Below, in pieces: positions 25,917 to 34,180 of a DNA stretch of 64,000 nucleotides. Positions within the stretch are counted from its first letter, which is position 1. The number at the start of each line of letters is the position of its first letter. The notes below the pieces were generated by a model that was not told the DNA's origin, searched no databases, and was given only the letters and a program-made list of their open reading frames with translations. The stretch covers positions 186,001-250,000 of the forward strand of contig CADALT010000001.1 of NCBI GenBank assembly GCA_902788785.1, written 5' to 3'. A program made the translations under genes and the position numbers. The DNA is from an uncultured Ruminococcus sp. (lineage in GTDB: Bacteria; Bacillota; Clostridia; Oscillospirales; Ruminococcaceae).

Positions 25917-26483
25917 TCAATAATAGATCTTATCTGTTTCTCTGCGAAGTCTGTCAGCCTTTGATCTGATAAGAGCAATAAAACCACCGAAGCCGCTCTC
26001 CTGTCCTTTCCATTTAAGGATATCCACCTTTTTGATACTATTGTCAGAAAGGGTGAACACCGCATCATAGCTGACTATCTGTCCGCTGCTGCATCTCGGT
26101 TCGATAGCGACATCTTCTATATCCCTGTAATCTATCAGCAGGAATTCACGAGGGATACAGAGGTATCTTTCACCGATGTAGAAATTGCCGAATGCACACT
26201 GCGGTTCTGTATCACCGAGAAAATAGGGCAGATCATCACCAAAGTTTTTCAGCTGTTTTCTCACCCGTGTCAGTCCGAAAACAGATCGCCTTATGATCGA
26301 CACCAGCAAGCCCGCCGTCAAAATACCACATAGACCGACAAGCATTATCGCACGGATATTTATGCCGTGAACAAGAATAACGATACCCACGACAGTAAGT
26401 ATACCGAAAAGTATCAAGGCAGCAGCGCAAACTTTAAGTTCGCTCAGACAAAGCCTGTAGAACCAGTTTTTTCTGTAGTTCAT
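25917..26483 (-). CDS. Membrane protein with PH-like C-terminal domain, between pheS and pheT (paralog A)
   Basis: 188 residues, paralogous to the next gene: the start NYRKNWFYRLCLSELK, two membrane helices (ALILFGILTVVGIVILVHG and AIMLVGLCGILTAGLLVSI), then a soluble domain with NFYIGERYLCIPREFLLIDYRDIEDV and FTLSDNSIKKVDILKWKGQE. The ATG overlaps the pheS stop by one base (TGATG), so it is translationally coupled to pheS. Nothing in the sequence indicates a catalytic role. Confidence 0.6.
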   Translation of the reverse strand: MNYRKNWFYRLCLSELKVCAAALILFGILTVVGIVILVHGINIRAIMLVGLCGILTAGLLVSIIRRSVFGLTRVRKQLKNFGDDLPYFLGDTEPQCAFGNFYIGERYLCIPREFLLIDYRDIEDVAIEPRCSSGQIVSYDAVFTLSDNSIKKVDILKWKGQESGFGGFIALIRSKADRLRRETDKIYY

Positions 26484-27502
26484 CAGAACTGCTCTAAGAA
26501 CCTCATATCATTCTCGTACAAAAGACGCATATCGTTTATGCTGTAACGTCCCATAGTAATTCTTTCAAGACCGATACCGAATGCGAAGCCGCTGTAAACC
26601 TCGGGGTCGATGCCGCATTCTTCAAGCACCTTGGGGTGTACCATACCAGAACCAAGCAGCTCTACCCAGCCTTCCTGCTTACACATGGAACAGCCCTTGC
26701 CGTGGCAGTTGAAGCACATAAGGTCTACCTCCGCAGAAGGCTCGGTATATGGGAAGTGATGAGGTCTGAATCTGACCTTTGTCTCTTCGCCGTAAAGTCT
26801 CTTCATAAGCAGTTCAAGTGTACCTTTGAGGTCAGCCATTGTGATGCCCTTATCGATAACAAGACCTTCGATCTGATGGAACAACGGTGAATGTGTTGCA
26901 TCAACAGCATCAGAACGGTAAACTCTGCCGGGAGAGATTATTCTGATAGGAGGCTTTCTGTTTTCCATAGTTCTTATCTGAACAGATGATGTCTGTGTTC
27001 TCAGCAGAACATTTTCATTTATGTAGAAAGTATCCTGAGTATCTCTTGCAGGGTGGTGCTTAGGCATATTCAGTGCCTCAAAGCAATAATGGTCAGTCTC
27101 TACCTCCGGGCCTTCAACGATGTCAAATCCCATACCGAGGAAAACTTCCTCTACCTGTTCAAGAGTAACATCCAGCGGATGAGCTCTGCCTATCTTCTGA
27201 GCCTTTCCGGGAAGCGTAACATCAAGTGTTTCTGCTTTAAGGCGAAGTTCCTCAGCCTTGCTCTTTATATCATCTTTTCTCGCATTGAGAGCTTCCTCGA
27301 TATCAGCTCTCACCTTATTGGCAAGCTGACCGATAACAGGTCTCTCCTCTGCAGAAAGCTTACCCATCTGCTTGAGTATGGCAGTAAGCTCACCTTTCTT
27401 TCCGAGATATCTTACTCGGAAATCTTCCAGCAGCTTAATGTCACTGATAGATGAAAGTTCTTCCTTAGCTCGTGCTTCGATACTCTGTAACTGTTCTTTC
27501 AT
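26483..27502 (-). CDS. pheS: Phenylalanine--tRNA ligase alpha subunit
   Basis: 339 residues from the ATG at 27502, which has TTAGGAGGATAAAC in front; a start 12 codons upstream overlaps the methyltransferase stop. An N-terminal coiled coil (about 1-90) precedes the class II core: [15 protein letters not shown] (motif 2 region), [20 protein letters not shown], and the motif 3 block [16 protein letters not shown] four-Cys knuckle, [12 protein letters not shown], lies in the core, as in many bacterial PheS. It catalyses Phe activation and charging with PheT. Gene order is methyltransferase, pheS, two membrane paralogs, pheT. Confidence 0.97.
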   Translation of the reverse strand: MKEQLQSIEARAKEELSSISDIKLLEDFRVRYLGKKGELTAILKQMGKLSAEERPVIGQLANKVRADIEEALNARKDDIKSKAEELRLKAETLDVTLPGKAQKIGRAHPLDVTLEQVEEVFLGMGFDIVEGPEVETDHYCFEALNMPKHHPARDTQDTFYINENVLLRTQTSSVQIRTMENRKPPIRIISPGRVYRSDAVDATHSPLFHQIEGLVIDKGITMADLKGTLELLMKRLYGEETKVRFRPHHFPYTEPSAEVDLMCFNCHGKGCSMCKQEGWVELLGSGMVHPKVLEECGIDPEVYSGFAFGIGLERITMGRYSINDMRLLYENDMRFLEQF

Positions 27503-27534
27503 GTTTATCCTCCTAATATAATTTACTTTTTTAT

Positions 27535-28287
27535 TCAAAGCTTACGCACTGTTTTCAGTATGTAAGTGTCATCAAATACTATCTTGTCGCCATGTGCCTT
27601 GACTGCATCATATATACCTTCAAAGAAAGGTGTTCTGTAGGGTTCTTTAAGCGTTATATGGTCACTGTGAGTGCCAATGTATTGAATATACTCATCAGCC
27701 GTATATTCACGCCTGCCCTTGAAATACTTCGTTTCAAGCTCGGTAAATCCGTAATTCACGGCATTGTCGTAAATGAACCCACCTTTGTAATCAGTCGGTG
27801 GCTTGAAATATTTGTCATATACTTTCTGGATATCAGCATAAAGCTCAGGGTCAGCAGACTGATAATCTCCGTGCAGGAACATCATAGCAAGCATCCCACC
27901 GCTTTTCAATAGTTCAAATGTTTTACCGAAAGCTATTTTTTCAGGCAGCCACTGGATAGTTGCAGCTGAATATATCAGATCAAACCGCTCATCACCAAAA
28001 TCATGGATTATAAAATCATCATTGATAAGATTGTAATTATCACGTGTGCCGTACTTTTTCATGAGAATATCCGAAAAATTCTTCCCAAGCTCGATAGCTG
28101 TGTAATCGCAGCCTGTATCAAGTATCGGGTCGGTGGCTTGACCTGTACCGGGACCAAGTTCTAAAACTTTTACACCCTCACCTATACCGGCATATCTGAT
28201 AAGGTACTCAAAAAGTTCGGAACTATAATGTATCCTCCATTTATCAAACTGATCGGGGATGGAATCAAAACAAAGCCTGTGATCCAT
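27535..28287 (-). CDS. Class I SAM-dependent methyltransferase, first gene after the Phe T-box
   Basis: 250 residues. SAM-binding motif I is [17 protein letters not shown] near residues 40-56; motif II-III region is [14 protein letters not shown], as in trans-aconitate- or ubiquinone-type methyltransferases; a post-motif [12 protein letters not shown] follows. The acceptor is unknown. It lies between the T-box leader and pheS (32-base gap to pheS), so it should rise when uncharged tRNA-Phe accumulates. AAAGGAGGTTTT precedes the ATG, directly after the T-box terminator hairpin. Confidence 0.82.
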   Translation of the reverse strand: MDHRLCFDSIPDQFDKWRIHYSSELFEYLIRYAGIGEGVKVLELGPGTGQATDPILDTGCDYTAIELGKNFSDILMKKYGTRDNYNLINDDFIIHDFGDERFDLIYSAATIQWLPEKIAFGKTFELLKSGGMLAMMFLHGDYQSADPELYADIQKVYDKYFKPPTDYKGGFIYDNAVNYGFTELETKYFKGRREYTADEYIQYIGTHSDHITLKEPYRTPFFEGIYDAVKAHGDKIVFDDTYILKTVRKL

Positions 28288-28299
28288 AAAACCTCCTTT

Positions 28300-28588
28300 T
28301 GAAACAAAAAACAGCCTTGTCCAAATCAGGACAAGACTGGTACATTACAGTTCTTGCTGGCCATAAAAGACCTAACCACCCTAGGGAACCAACATTCCCC
28401 TTTCCCATAACGCAGGCACAACGTCCGCACTTACAAGCCTTAGCCTTCGGCACAGCCACTCACGAGTGAACTTCGGCAGAATACGTGATAAACCGCTTGC
28501 AGCAACGTAAAATACGTGCGGTCCTCTCTGTAAGACGCTTTATCTGCTTACTCTCTCGGTCACAGTGTTTGATGTGATATAATTTTAC
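28300..28588 (-). promoter_or_regulatory. T-box riboswitch leader, Phe (UUC) specifier predicted
   Basis: Minus-strand leader with the T-box features: a Stem I block with CAGAGAGGACCG and GCTGCAAGCGG; a specifier-loop candidate GAAGTTCACTC in which TTC lies at 28470-28468; a GTAAGTGCGGACG segment ending in CGTTA; and the T-box core AGGGTGGTTAGG near 28386-28371. The core keeps the TGGT that pairs with the ACCA end of tRNA-Phe but departs from the usual ACCGCG after it. A 10-bp terminator stem follows at 28338-28306. Uncharged tRNA-Phe should favour antitermination and expression of methyltransferase-pheS-pheT. Confidence 0.82.
28306..28338 (-). terminator. Regulated terminator of the Phe T-box
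   Basis: AGTCTTGTCC (28338-28329) pairs with GGACAAGGCT (28322-28313) in a 10-bp stem with one T-G pair, followed by TTTTTT (28311-28306), 19 bases before the methyltransferase ATG. Confidence 0.88.
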
Positions 28589-28595
28589 AAATTTA

Positions 28596-28624
28596 ATTTT
28601 AACACATTTCTCAATGGATTTCAA
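28596..28624 (-). promoter_or_regulatory. Promoter of the T-box leader
   Basis: Minus-strand TTGAAA (28624-28619), 17-base spacer, TAAAAT (28601-28596). Transcription would start near 28588, at the T-box 5' end. Confidence 0.7.
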
Positions 28625-28682
28625 GCGATTAACAAAAAGTTTACATTTTAATATAAAAGTGTTTTTTTATCACAGTAAAAAG

Positions 28683-28709
28683 AAAAACACCCACAGTGAA
28701 CTGTGGGTG
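28683..28709 (-). terminator. Intrinsic terminator
   Basis: Minus-strand CACCCACAG-TTCA-CTGTGGGTG followed by TTTTTC, downstream of the lipoprotein gene. Confidence 0.85.
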
Positions 28710-28745
28710 CAGTACAATATTGGAAAGCTTAATGCTATAGATGAA

Positions 28746-29474
28746 TTACTTTGCTGTAACTGTGATCTCGCTAGCCTTGTAGTCGATGAAACTTACGCTC
28801 ATAACAGAACCGCCCATATCATACTCGATGTGGCCGAAACCATCCTCAGAAAGATCGTTAACGGTACCCTCGCCCAGCTTTGCTCTTACAGTTGTAAATC
28901 TGTATCCGGGTGCGATGCCGTTGAAATCAAGACCCATGCTGTCAGGATTGTAACCGATACCGCTGTCGTTAGCAGTTACTCTGATACCGTGGATAGTATA
29001 ACCATTGCTGTAATCAAGAGCCTTTACCTGCTGCATTGTCTCATCTGCACCTGCTTCAAACTCAACAGGAACGATGTTGCCGCTCTTATCAGCCAGCTCG
29101 ATGATAACAGAAGTGGAATAACCCTCGCTGGAAGGCCACTCATAATTTCTGCCGCAGAAATCGCCATCGTTGATGTAGCCTGCGCTTACTGTCAGACCTG
29201 TGTCATCCATTACAGTCTTTATATCAGTATCCTTTGTGATATTGAACTCCTTACCGTCCTTAGACTTCAGAGTTACAAGAGTATCTGTAGCAGGTGTCTG
29301 TACAGAAAGTGTAGAGGAACCTGCTTCTTCCTCTGTATTTTCCTGGGCAGGCTCAACTGCTGCTGCCTTAGCATTTACATTATCGTTCTCGGTAGAACCA
29401 CCGCAGGCGGTAAGTGCTGAACAAGCAATAACAACTGCGAATGATGCTGCAAGTATCTTCTTTACCATTTCCAT
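28746..29474 (-). CDS. Lipoprotein of unknown function
   Basis: 242 residues from the ATG at 29474, eight bases after GGAG. A lipoprotein signal (MEMVKKILAASFAVVIACS) ends in lipobox LTACGG; a Ser/Ala/Glu-rich linker follows (SSAA-like, EPAQENTEEEAGSS). The mature part is a beta-rich domain with DGKEFNITKDTDIKTVMDD, NYEWPSSEGYSTSVIIEL and a duplicated-looking GYTIHGIRVTAND. It should be anchored outside the membrane. Family not recognised; no sugar-binding or protease motif is visible. It is monocistronic, ending in its own terminator. Confidence 0.75.
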   Translation of the reverse strand: MEMVKKILAASFAVVIACSALTACGGSTENDNVNAKAAAVEPAQENTEEEAGSSTLSVQTPATDTLVTLKSKDGKEFNITKDTDIKTVMDDTGLTVSAGYINDGDFCGRNYEWPSSEGYSTSVIIELADKSGNIVPVEFEAGADETMQQVKALDYSNGYTIHGIRVTANDSGIGYNPDSMGLDFNGIAPGYRFTTVRAKLGEGTVNDLSEDGFGHIEYDMGGSVMSVSFIDYKASEITVTAK

Positions 29475-30008
29475 AATTCTGCTCCGTTTCCGGGCTCCTG
29501 CCCTATAATTTTTTTGTGTATTTAACTTACAAACAAATTATATAACTTTTCATTTTATTTTTCACGTCCTACAGAGTTAATTTCTTTTGCGATATGGATT
29601 AATTTTTTTAGTCCCGACAAATTAATTAGTTGACATTACATTCAATATCGTCGTTTATCACCATATTTTTCTTTGCAATTTTAAAAATACAAGTAAAGAT
29701 GACCACAAATTAGTCATCTTGCTCATATTTCGACATTGAAGATTGTGCATATCAAACAAGAAATATAGCAATATATGTTTTAAACGCCAAAAATTGCGCT
29801 CGCTTTATATTACTTTGAAAATTACTTGAACGTTTAAGTTGTGAATAGTTTACCAACTGTTTACTTTTTTGTTCATGCCATTTCATATGTCACCCTTGAC
29901 TAACTGGGGGTGATGATGTTATAGTAATATTAGTTAGTTAAATCTAACCGTATATCGGACATTGTTTTGTCCATACTATAATAAATAACAAACGGAGGTT
30001 TCAAGATC
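29475..30008. other. AT-rich intergenic region between divergent genes
   Basis: 534 bases with no credible coding frame. It holds the flavodoxin promoter near its right end and, on the minus strand near 29540, a TATAAT-like box for the lipoprotein. A TTAGTTAGTTAAATCTAACC stretch with an imperfect TTAGTTA repeat lies just after the flavodoxin promoter. Confidence 0.5.
29896..29925 (+). promoter_or_regulatory. Promoter of the flavodoxin gene
   Basis: TTGACT (29896-29901), 18-base spacer, TATAGT (29920-29925). A leader of ~75 bases follows, with AACGGAGG just before the ATG at 30009. Confidence 0.65.
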
Positions 30009-30413
30009 ATGAAGACAGCAGTTATCTATTGGAGCGGCACAGGCAACACAGAAGCTATGGCTAAGGCTGTAGCAGAGGGTGCAGGTGTAAGCGCTGTTAC
30101 AGTATCGGAATTCAGCGGTGATGTTTCCGAATATGATGCACTGGCTCTGGGTTGCCCAGCAATGGGTGCAGAGGAGCTTGAGGATACAGAGTTCGAGCCT
30201 TTCTTCTCTTCTATAGAGGGTAAGATAAGCGGCAAGAAGCTGGCACTTTTCGGTTCTTATGACTGGGGTGACGGCGAGTGGATGAGACTGTGGGCTGACA
30301 GAGTTAAGGCTGCAGGCGCTGAGATAGTTGACGGTGAGGGACTTATTGCCAACAACACTCCCGATGATGATGCTCTTGCTAAGTGCAAGGCTCTTGGTGA
30401 AAAGCTAAAGTAA
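30009..30413 (+). CDS. Short-chain flavodoxin
   Basis: 134 residues. The FMN phosphate loop is YWSGTGNTEAMA at residues 8-19; the flavin-stacking loops are LALGCPAMGAEELED and LFGSYDWGDGEWM. Length fits a short-chain flavodoxin, a soluble one-electron carrier for ferredoxin- or pyruvate-linked redox reactions, often made when iron is scarce. Monocistronic with promoter and terminator; no Fur-like box was identified. AACGGAGG lies seven bases before the ATG. Confidence 0.95.
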   Translation: MKTAVIYWSGTGNTEAMAKAVAEGAGVSAVTVSEFSGDVSEYDALALGCPAMGAEELEDTEFEPFFSSIEGKISGKKLALFGSYDWGDGEWMRLWADRVKAAGAEIVDGEGLIANNTPDDDALAKCKALGEKLK

Positions 30414-30438
30414 ATTTCTAAGCGATCTCTTTCATAAA

Positions 30439-30478
30439 AGGCTGTACTTTTCCATTAAGGTAAGGTACAGCTTTTTTT
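30439..30478 (+). terminator. Intrinsic terminator
   Basis: GCTGTAC...GTACAGC stem followed by seven T's, after the flavodoxin stop. Confidence 0.85.
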
Positions 30479-30481
30479 CAG

Positions 30482-30510
30482 TTGCAAAAATAATACATCT
30501 GTGTTATAAT
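30482..30510 (+). promoter_or_regulatory. Promoter of the CTG-start membrane protein gene
   Basis: TTGCAA (30482-30487), 17-base spacer, TATAAT (30505-30510). Confidence 0.7.
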
Positions 30511-30554
30511 ATTCAATGATGTCAATTACATTATATACATGGGAGGTGTTTTAA

Positions 30555-31199
30555 CTGAACGATAGACCTATATATGAATTTCCGCCTAAGCTTTCAAGGA
30601 CGGAAAAGCAAGCCAAAGCTGTGAATGATCTGGCTGAACACCGTAAAATGTCAAAGCAGATGTACAGAAATCTTGTACTGGCAGGTATTATATTTGCGCT
30701 TGCTGTGATAGTAAAAGTCATGATAATAAAAGTTCTGCTTATGGCGGTCGCTGTGGGAAACGCTGCTGTAGGAGTTCTTCTTTACAGATATTATACGCTC
30801 TCCCGTGATACAAGACTATACACAAGGATATTCACGGACAGACTCGAACATCTGCAAAAATCAGGTCTTATGGGCGATATGCTGAAGGTAACTCTGTATT
30901 ACGATGAGATAGAAAGATCATCACAGGACAGCCGAGGAAATATGTGCTTCAAGCTAAAAATGCAGAACAAGACCACGGCTGAAAAAATCAGCCGCCGTGA
31001 CAGGTCATCTGCTTACGTTATAAAAGACGGTCTGCTGACACTTAAATTTATAGATACCAAAGCTAAGCTCACCCTGATAGATATGCTGCATGAGCAAATA
31101 AAATATCCTAAGAAAAACTATAACGTCATCACAGACGATGATGATTATTACAGCGAAGATGACATGATGTGGGATAAACTCCACAAGCACGGTCTTTAA
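30555..31199 (+). CDS. Membrane protein with a predicted CTG start codon
   Basis: 214 residues if the CTG at 30555 is used. GGGAGGTG at 30541-30548 is well spaced for it, and the 22 codons between it and the first GTG (30621) read sensibly (NDRPIYEFPPKLSRTEKQ). TAA at 30552 closes the frame just upstream, so CTG is the first codon. Two membrane helices follow (LVLAGIIFALAVIVKVMIIKV and LLMAVAVGNAAVGVLLYRY), then a cytoplasmic-looking PH/YcxB-type domain (RIFTDRLEHLQKSGL, VTLYYDEIERSSQDS) and an acidic tail (DDDDYYSEDDMMW). The same plan of helices and domain as the pheS-pheT proteins suggests a distant family link. Function unknown. Confidence 0.62.
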   Translation: MNDRPIYEFPPKLSRTEKQAKAVNDLAEHRKMSKQMYRNLVLAGIIFALAVIVKVMIIKVLLMAVAVGNAAVGVLLYRYYTLSRDTRLYTRIFTDRLEHLQKSGLMGDMLKVTLYYDEIERSSQDSRGNMCFKLKMQNKTTAEKISRRDRSSAYVIKDGLLTLKFIDTKAKLTLIDMLHEQIKYPKKNYNVITDDDDYYSEDDMMWDKLHKHGL

Positions 31200-31210
31200 A
31201 TAAAAAATTG

Positions 31211-31242
31211 CTCCCGACAGGAATAATTTGTCGGGAGTTTTT
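31211..31242 (+). terminator. Intrinsic terminator
   Basis: CTCCCGACA-GGAATAATT-TGTCGGGAG followed by TTTTT. Confidence 0.88.
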
Positions 31243-31325
31243 CATTTTACGCACACTTCTTTGAAAAATCGAATATGATGTAATGAAGCATGAAGCTTCT
31301 AAAGATCAGATCAGGAGGGACGATC

Positions 31326-32081
31326 ATGAGCGAAAACATTACAAGACCCGGCAGCAATTTCAAGGAAGCTGTTTGCATCGATGCCATGAGGATATTTGAT
31401 TCATGCAGTGCGCAGGACTGTCTGGAAGATGTGGCTTTTACTTTCAGCGCAGCAGACCAGACTTTGCTTAACGATGCAGCGTACATCAAAACTCAGTCTA
31501 TAGACGTAACGGACGTGAATTTTGCTATCAGCCCCGTTGCTTTTAATCAGGGATTTTACTCGGTAGATGTGACCTACAATTTCCGAGCACAGATCGAGGT
31601 ATTTGACGGAGATAATAATCCGCCCACGGTAATTTACGGAAATGCCGTATTCACCAAAAAAGTTATTCTATACGGAAGCGATGGCGGCACGCAGAGATTT
31701 GTTTCGGATGCAGGTCAGGTGACTACACCCGAAGCACCTGTCAGCGGCTGTGCCTGCTGCCGTTCACTTTGCACTCTGCCGACCGCATCGGTCAGCCTTG
31801 TTGAACCCATGTGCCTTGACACTAAACTCACAGCTGCCGACCCCGAGACAGGAGTAAGATCAGTGCTTATAACCATAGGCCTTTTTGCAATAATTTCACT
31901 TGCAAGACCTGTGCCGCTGATGATACCTGTTTATGATCACTGCATACCGGGTAAAGAATGTACCTCCAGCAGCGGAACTCCCTGTGAGATGTTCGAGCAG
32001 ATAGACTTCCCTACAGCTGAATTCTTCCCGAGAGGATTAGACAGCAGCTGCATGAACAACTGCGAACAGAATGATAACTGA
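31326..32081 (+). CDS. Hypothetical protein, possibly spore- or envelope-associated
   Basis: 251 residues from the ATG at 31326, preceded by ATCAGGAGGGACGATC. It begins SENITRPGSNFKEAVCIDAMRIFDSCSAQDCLEDVAFTF (quoted in parts), followed by a beta-rich region (DVNFAISPVAFNQGFYSVDVTYNFRAQIEVFDGDN, in parts) and a Cys-rich segment (SGCACCRSLC) and tail (SSCMNNC). It has no signal peptide or membrane helix; a hydrophobic patch (VLITIGLFAIISLARP) lies near residue 190. Cys-rich, beta-rich proteins of this size in clostridia are often coat-like, but I do not recognise the family and make no claim. It stands alone with a terminator after it. Confidence 0.6.
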   Translation: MSENITRPGSNFKEAVCIDAMRIFDSCSAQDCLEDVAFTFSAADQTLLNDAAYIKTQSIDVTDVNFAISPVAFNQGFYSVDVTYNFRAQIEVFDGDNNPPTVIYGNAVFTKKVILYGSDGGTQRFVSDAGQVTTPEAPVSGCACCRSLCTLPTASVSLVEPMCLDTKLTAADPETGVRSVLITIGLFAIISLARPVPLMIPVYDHCIPGKECTSSSGTPCEMFEQIDFPTAEFFPRGLDSSCMNNCEQNDN

Positions 32082-32084
32082 AAA

Positions 32085-32114
32085 CAGCCCGAAAGCACCA
32101 AAGCTTTCGGGCTG
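32085..32114. terminator. Bidirectional hairpin between convergent genes
   Basis: CAGCCCGAAAGC/GCTTTCGGGCTG, 12-bp stem. Weak T-runs on both sides (TTTT on the minus strand). Serves the plus-strand gene ending at 32081 and the minus-strand transporter ending at 32142. Confidence 0.7.
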
Positions 32115-32141
32115 AACTTGTATCGATAAATAATTATTACA

Positions 32142-33023
32142 TCAATCTTTTTGTTTTTTCTCATGCCATACATTGTTGTATAAGAATACCAGTACAGCCA
32201 TTGTGATTATAATAGCATATCCTATAAAACTCCAATGATCGGGGAACTGACTTAAAAAGATCATACCGAGCAGTGTTGAGAATATCAGCTGCGAATAATC
32301 ATATACAGATATCTCTTTTCCGGGTGCATGAGAATATGCAGCTGTGATCGAGAACTGTCCGCCTGCTGCCGAAACACCTGCGCCTATAAGACACAACAGC
32401 TGAGCTGCGGTCATTGGGTGAAAATCAAATATAAGGAAAGGCAGTGTCACAATGCAGGAAAATCCCGAGAAATAAGCTACTATCACAGGACCCTTTACAC
32501 CGTGCTGTCCCAGATATCTGACACAGGTATAGGCAAGACCTGCACCCATTCCGCCAAGGAAACCGCATATAGCAGGGATAAGTGCCACATTCGAGAAGCT
32601 TGGCTTTATTATAAACAAACTTCCGATAAATGCTCCAAGTACAGTCAGCGCCTGAAATGGTGTTAGCTTTTCTTTCAGGAATATAAAAGAGAAGACTATC
32701 ACAAAGAACGGAGACATTTTATTGAGCATAAGTGCATCTGAAAGATTCATATGATCAATGGCATAAAAATTACCGATCATACCTGCCGTACCGCCAAACG
32801 CACGAACAAAAAGTACAGCATGATTTTTCTTGCTGCCTATCTCAAATTTAGTATGGCTCTTTTTAAGCGAACATACGGCTATGAAGAGCGCCACGAAATT
32901 TCTGAAAAACACCTTCTGCATCGTCGGAAGATCGCCCGATAACGCAACGAACAGTCCCATGAACGCAAAGCAGGCAGCTGATATTATGATATAGATGACA
33001 GCCTTATACTTCTTTTTGACCAT
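32142..33023 (-). CDS. EamA-family (DMT) transporter
   Basis: 293 residues from the ATG at 33023, which is about eight bases after AAGGTGATACGG; the alternative GTG at 33032 has no spacing. About ten hydrophobic helices with two EamA repeats: IIISAACFAFMGLFVAL, RNFVALFIAV, and in the second half GGMGAGLAYTCVRYLG, LIFSTLLGMIFLSQFP. Such permeases export or import small metabolites; the substrate is not visible. It overlaps the DUF3783 gene by 20 bases and is the last gene in the histidine operon direction. Confidence 0.9.
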   Translation of the reverse strand: MVKKKYKAVIYIIISAACFAFMGLFVALSGDLPTMQKVFFRNFVALFIAVCSLKKSHTKFEIGSKKNHAVLFVRAFGGTAGMIGNFYAIDHMNLSDALMLNKMSPFFVIVFSFIFLKEKLTPFQALTVLGAFIGSLFIIKPSFSNVALIPAICGFLGGMGAGLAYTCVRYLGQHGVKGPVIVAYFSGFSCIVTLPFLIFDFHPMTAAQLLCLIGAGVSAAGGQFSITAAYSHAPGKEISVYDYSQLIFSTLLGMIFLSQFPDHWSFIGYAIIITMAVLVFLYNNVWHEKKQKD

Positions 33024-33420
33024 CCGTATCACCTTGCTTTCTATTGTTCATGTATTCATGCTCTCTGGCAAGCTCCTGCGCCAGAGCAGAGATGGTCCAG
33101 TCCTTATTATTAACTGTAAGCATGGCTTTTAGCGGCACGCTTGCTCCGTTATTCCGCATAAGCTCTAGAACTTTGTTGAGATCCTTGCCGTCAAGTCCTG
33201 AAAATATCAGCAGCTCCTCCGACAAGCTGCTGCGTTCATCACTTTTTACATACCCTTTTAAACCGCATAAACAGCCCACAGTATCAGTGCCGCAGTCGCT
33301 AGGTGCATTTCTGTATTCAAAGGATACACTTTTAGCTATCATTTCCATAACAGCGTTTTTTTCATCACTGAGATTTACACCAACTGCGACCTTTGGCACA
33401 GTGATCGTTCTAGCTTTCAT
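33004..33420 (-). CDS. DUF3783-family protein
   Basis: 138 residues. The C-terminal half matches DUF3783: LIFSGLDGKDLNKVLELMRNN and VPLKAMLTVNNKDWTISALAQELAREHEYM (quoted in parts). The N-terminal half has VPKVAVGVNL and a CGTDTVGCLCG cysteine cluster. DUF3783 proteins are small, soluble and of unknown function. It starts 20 bases after hisE and overlaps the transporter start, so it is probably transcribed with the operon. GGAG is at a normal distance before the ATG. Confidence 0.75.
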   Translation of the reverse strand: MKARTITVPKVAVGVNLSDEKNAVMEMIAKSVSFEYRNAPSDCGTDTVGCLCGLKGYVKSDERSSLSEELLIFSGLDGKDLNKVLELMRNNGASVPLKAMLTVNNKDWTISALAQELAREHEYMNNRKQGDTDGQKEV

Positions 33421-33440
33421 TTCTATCGCTCCGTATTGGA

Positions 33441-33779
33441 TCAGGTATTCTTGTCAACAGTCTTAAACTGCTTGAGATTACCTATCTTCTCGTTTCTCTC
33501 ATCAAGAACTTTCTCAACGTCGCTCCAGTCAAGTCCCTGATTAACAGCGAGTACCATAACGTGATACAAAAGATCATTGATCTCATTTTTAAGCTCATCG
33601 TTATCGCCGTTCTTTGCTGCGATGATAGTTTCGGCTGCCTCTTCGCCTACCTTCTTGCAGATCTTATCAACACCCTGCTGGTAGAGATAGCAGGTATAGC
33701 TCTTTTCGGGAGCCTCGCCCTTATCGAACTGTTCCTTGCGTGCTTTAAGAACCTCAAATATTTCCCGATAAACTGTCAT
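33441..33779 (-). CDS. hisE: Phosphoribosyl-ATP pyrophosphatase
   Basis: 112 residues, a stand-alone HisE. The MazG-like motif is VGEEAAETIIAAKNGDNDELKNEINDLLYHVMVL (quoted in part), with the metal-binding Glu and Asp residues (EEAAE, EINDLLYH). It hydrolyses phosphoribosyl-ATP to phosphoribosyl-AMP in the second step of histidine synthesis. Its ATG abuts the hisI stop (TAAATG). In many bacteria HisI and HisE are fused; here they are separate. Confidence 0.97.
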   Translation of the reverse strand: MTVYREIFEVLKARKEQFDKGEAPEKSYTCYLYQQGVDKICKKVGEEAAETIIAAKNGDNDELKNEINDLLYHVMVLAVNQGLDWSDVEKVLDERNEKIGNLKQFKTVDKNT

Positions 33780-34133
33780 TTAATCTTCCTCCTCATTATA
33801 CATTTCCTTAAAAAAGCAGCTGTACGAACCTGTATGGCAGGCAACGCCTGTCTGCTCAACATTAACAAGCAGCGTGTCATCATCGCAATCGCCGTAGATA
33901 GATACTACCTTTTGCACATGACCGCTGGTTGCGCCCTTGTTCCAGTATTCCTGTCTTGATCTGCTCCAGAACCAGGTGTAGCCTGTTTCGAGTGTACGCT
34001 TAAGGCTCTCCTTATTCATGTAAGCCAGCATCAGTACGGTCTTTGTGTTGACTTCGTAGCAGATAGCAGGTATCAGTTCGCTCTTGACAAAGTATTTGTC
34101 AAGGTCATTTATATCGATCTTTATTTTACTCAT
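33780..34133 (-). CDS. hisI: Phosphoribosyl-AMP cyclohydrolase
   Basis: 117 residues from the ATG at 34133, preceded by TAAAGGAGTTTAAT. Characteristic blocks are [34 protein letters not shown] (quoted in parts), [25 protein letters not shown] with the zinc/magnesium Asp-Cys ligands. It opens the adenine ring of phosphoribosyl-AMP. A GNAT remnant lies immediately upstream, so the hisI ribosome site sits inside decayed coding DNA. Confidence 0.97.
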   Translation of the reverse strand: MSKIKIDINDLDKYFVKSELIPAICYEVNTKTVLMLAYMNKESLKRTLETGYTWFWSRSRQEYWNKGATSGHVQKVVSIYGDCDDDTLLVNVEQTGVACHTGSYSCFFKEMYNEEED

Positions 34134-34180
34134 ATTAAACTCCTTTACGTCCACAGTGAGGTTATGCCCACCCGCTTATC

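Noticed and set aside
28300-28588. RNase P RNA, 6S RNA, tmRNA or SRP RNA
   Set aside because: Conserved blocks of those RNAs are missing, whereas T-box signatures, a Phe specifier and a regulated terminator next to pheS fit.
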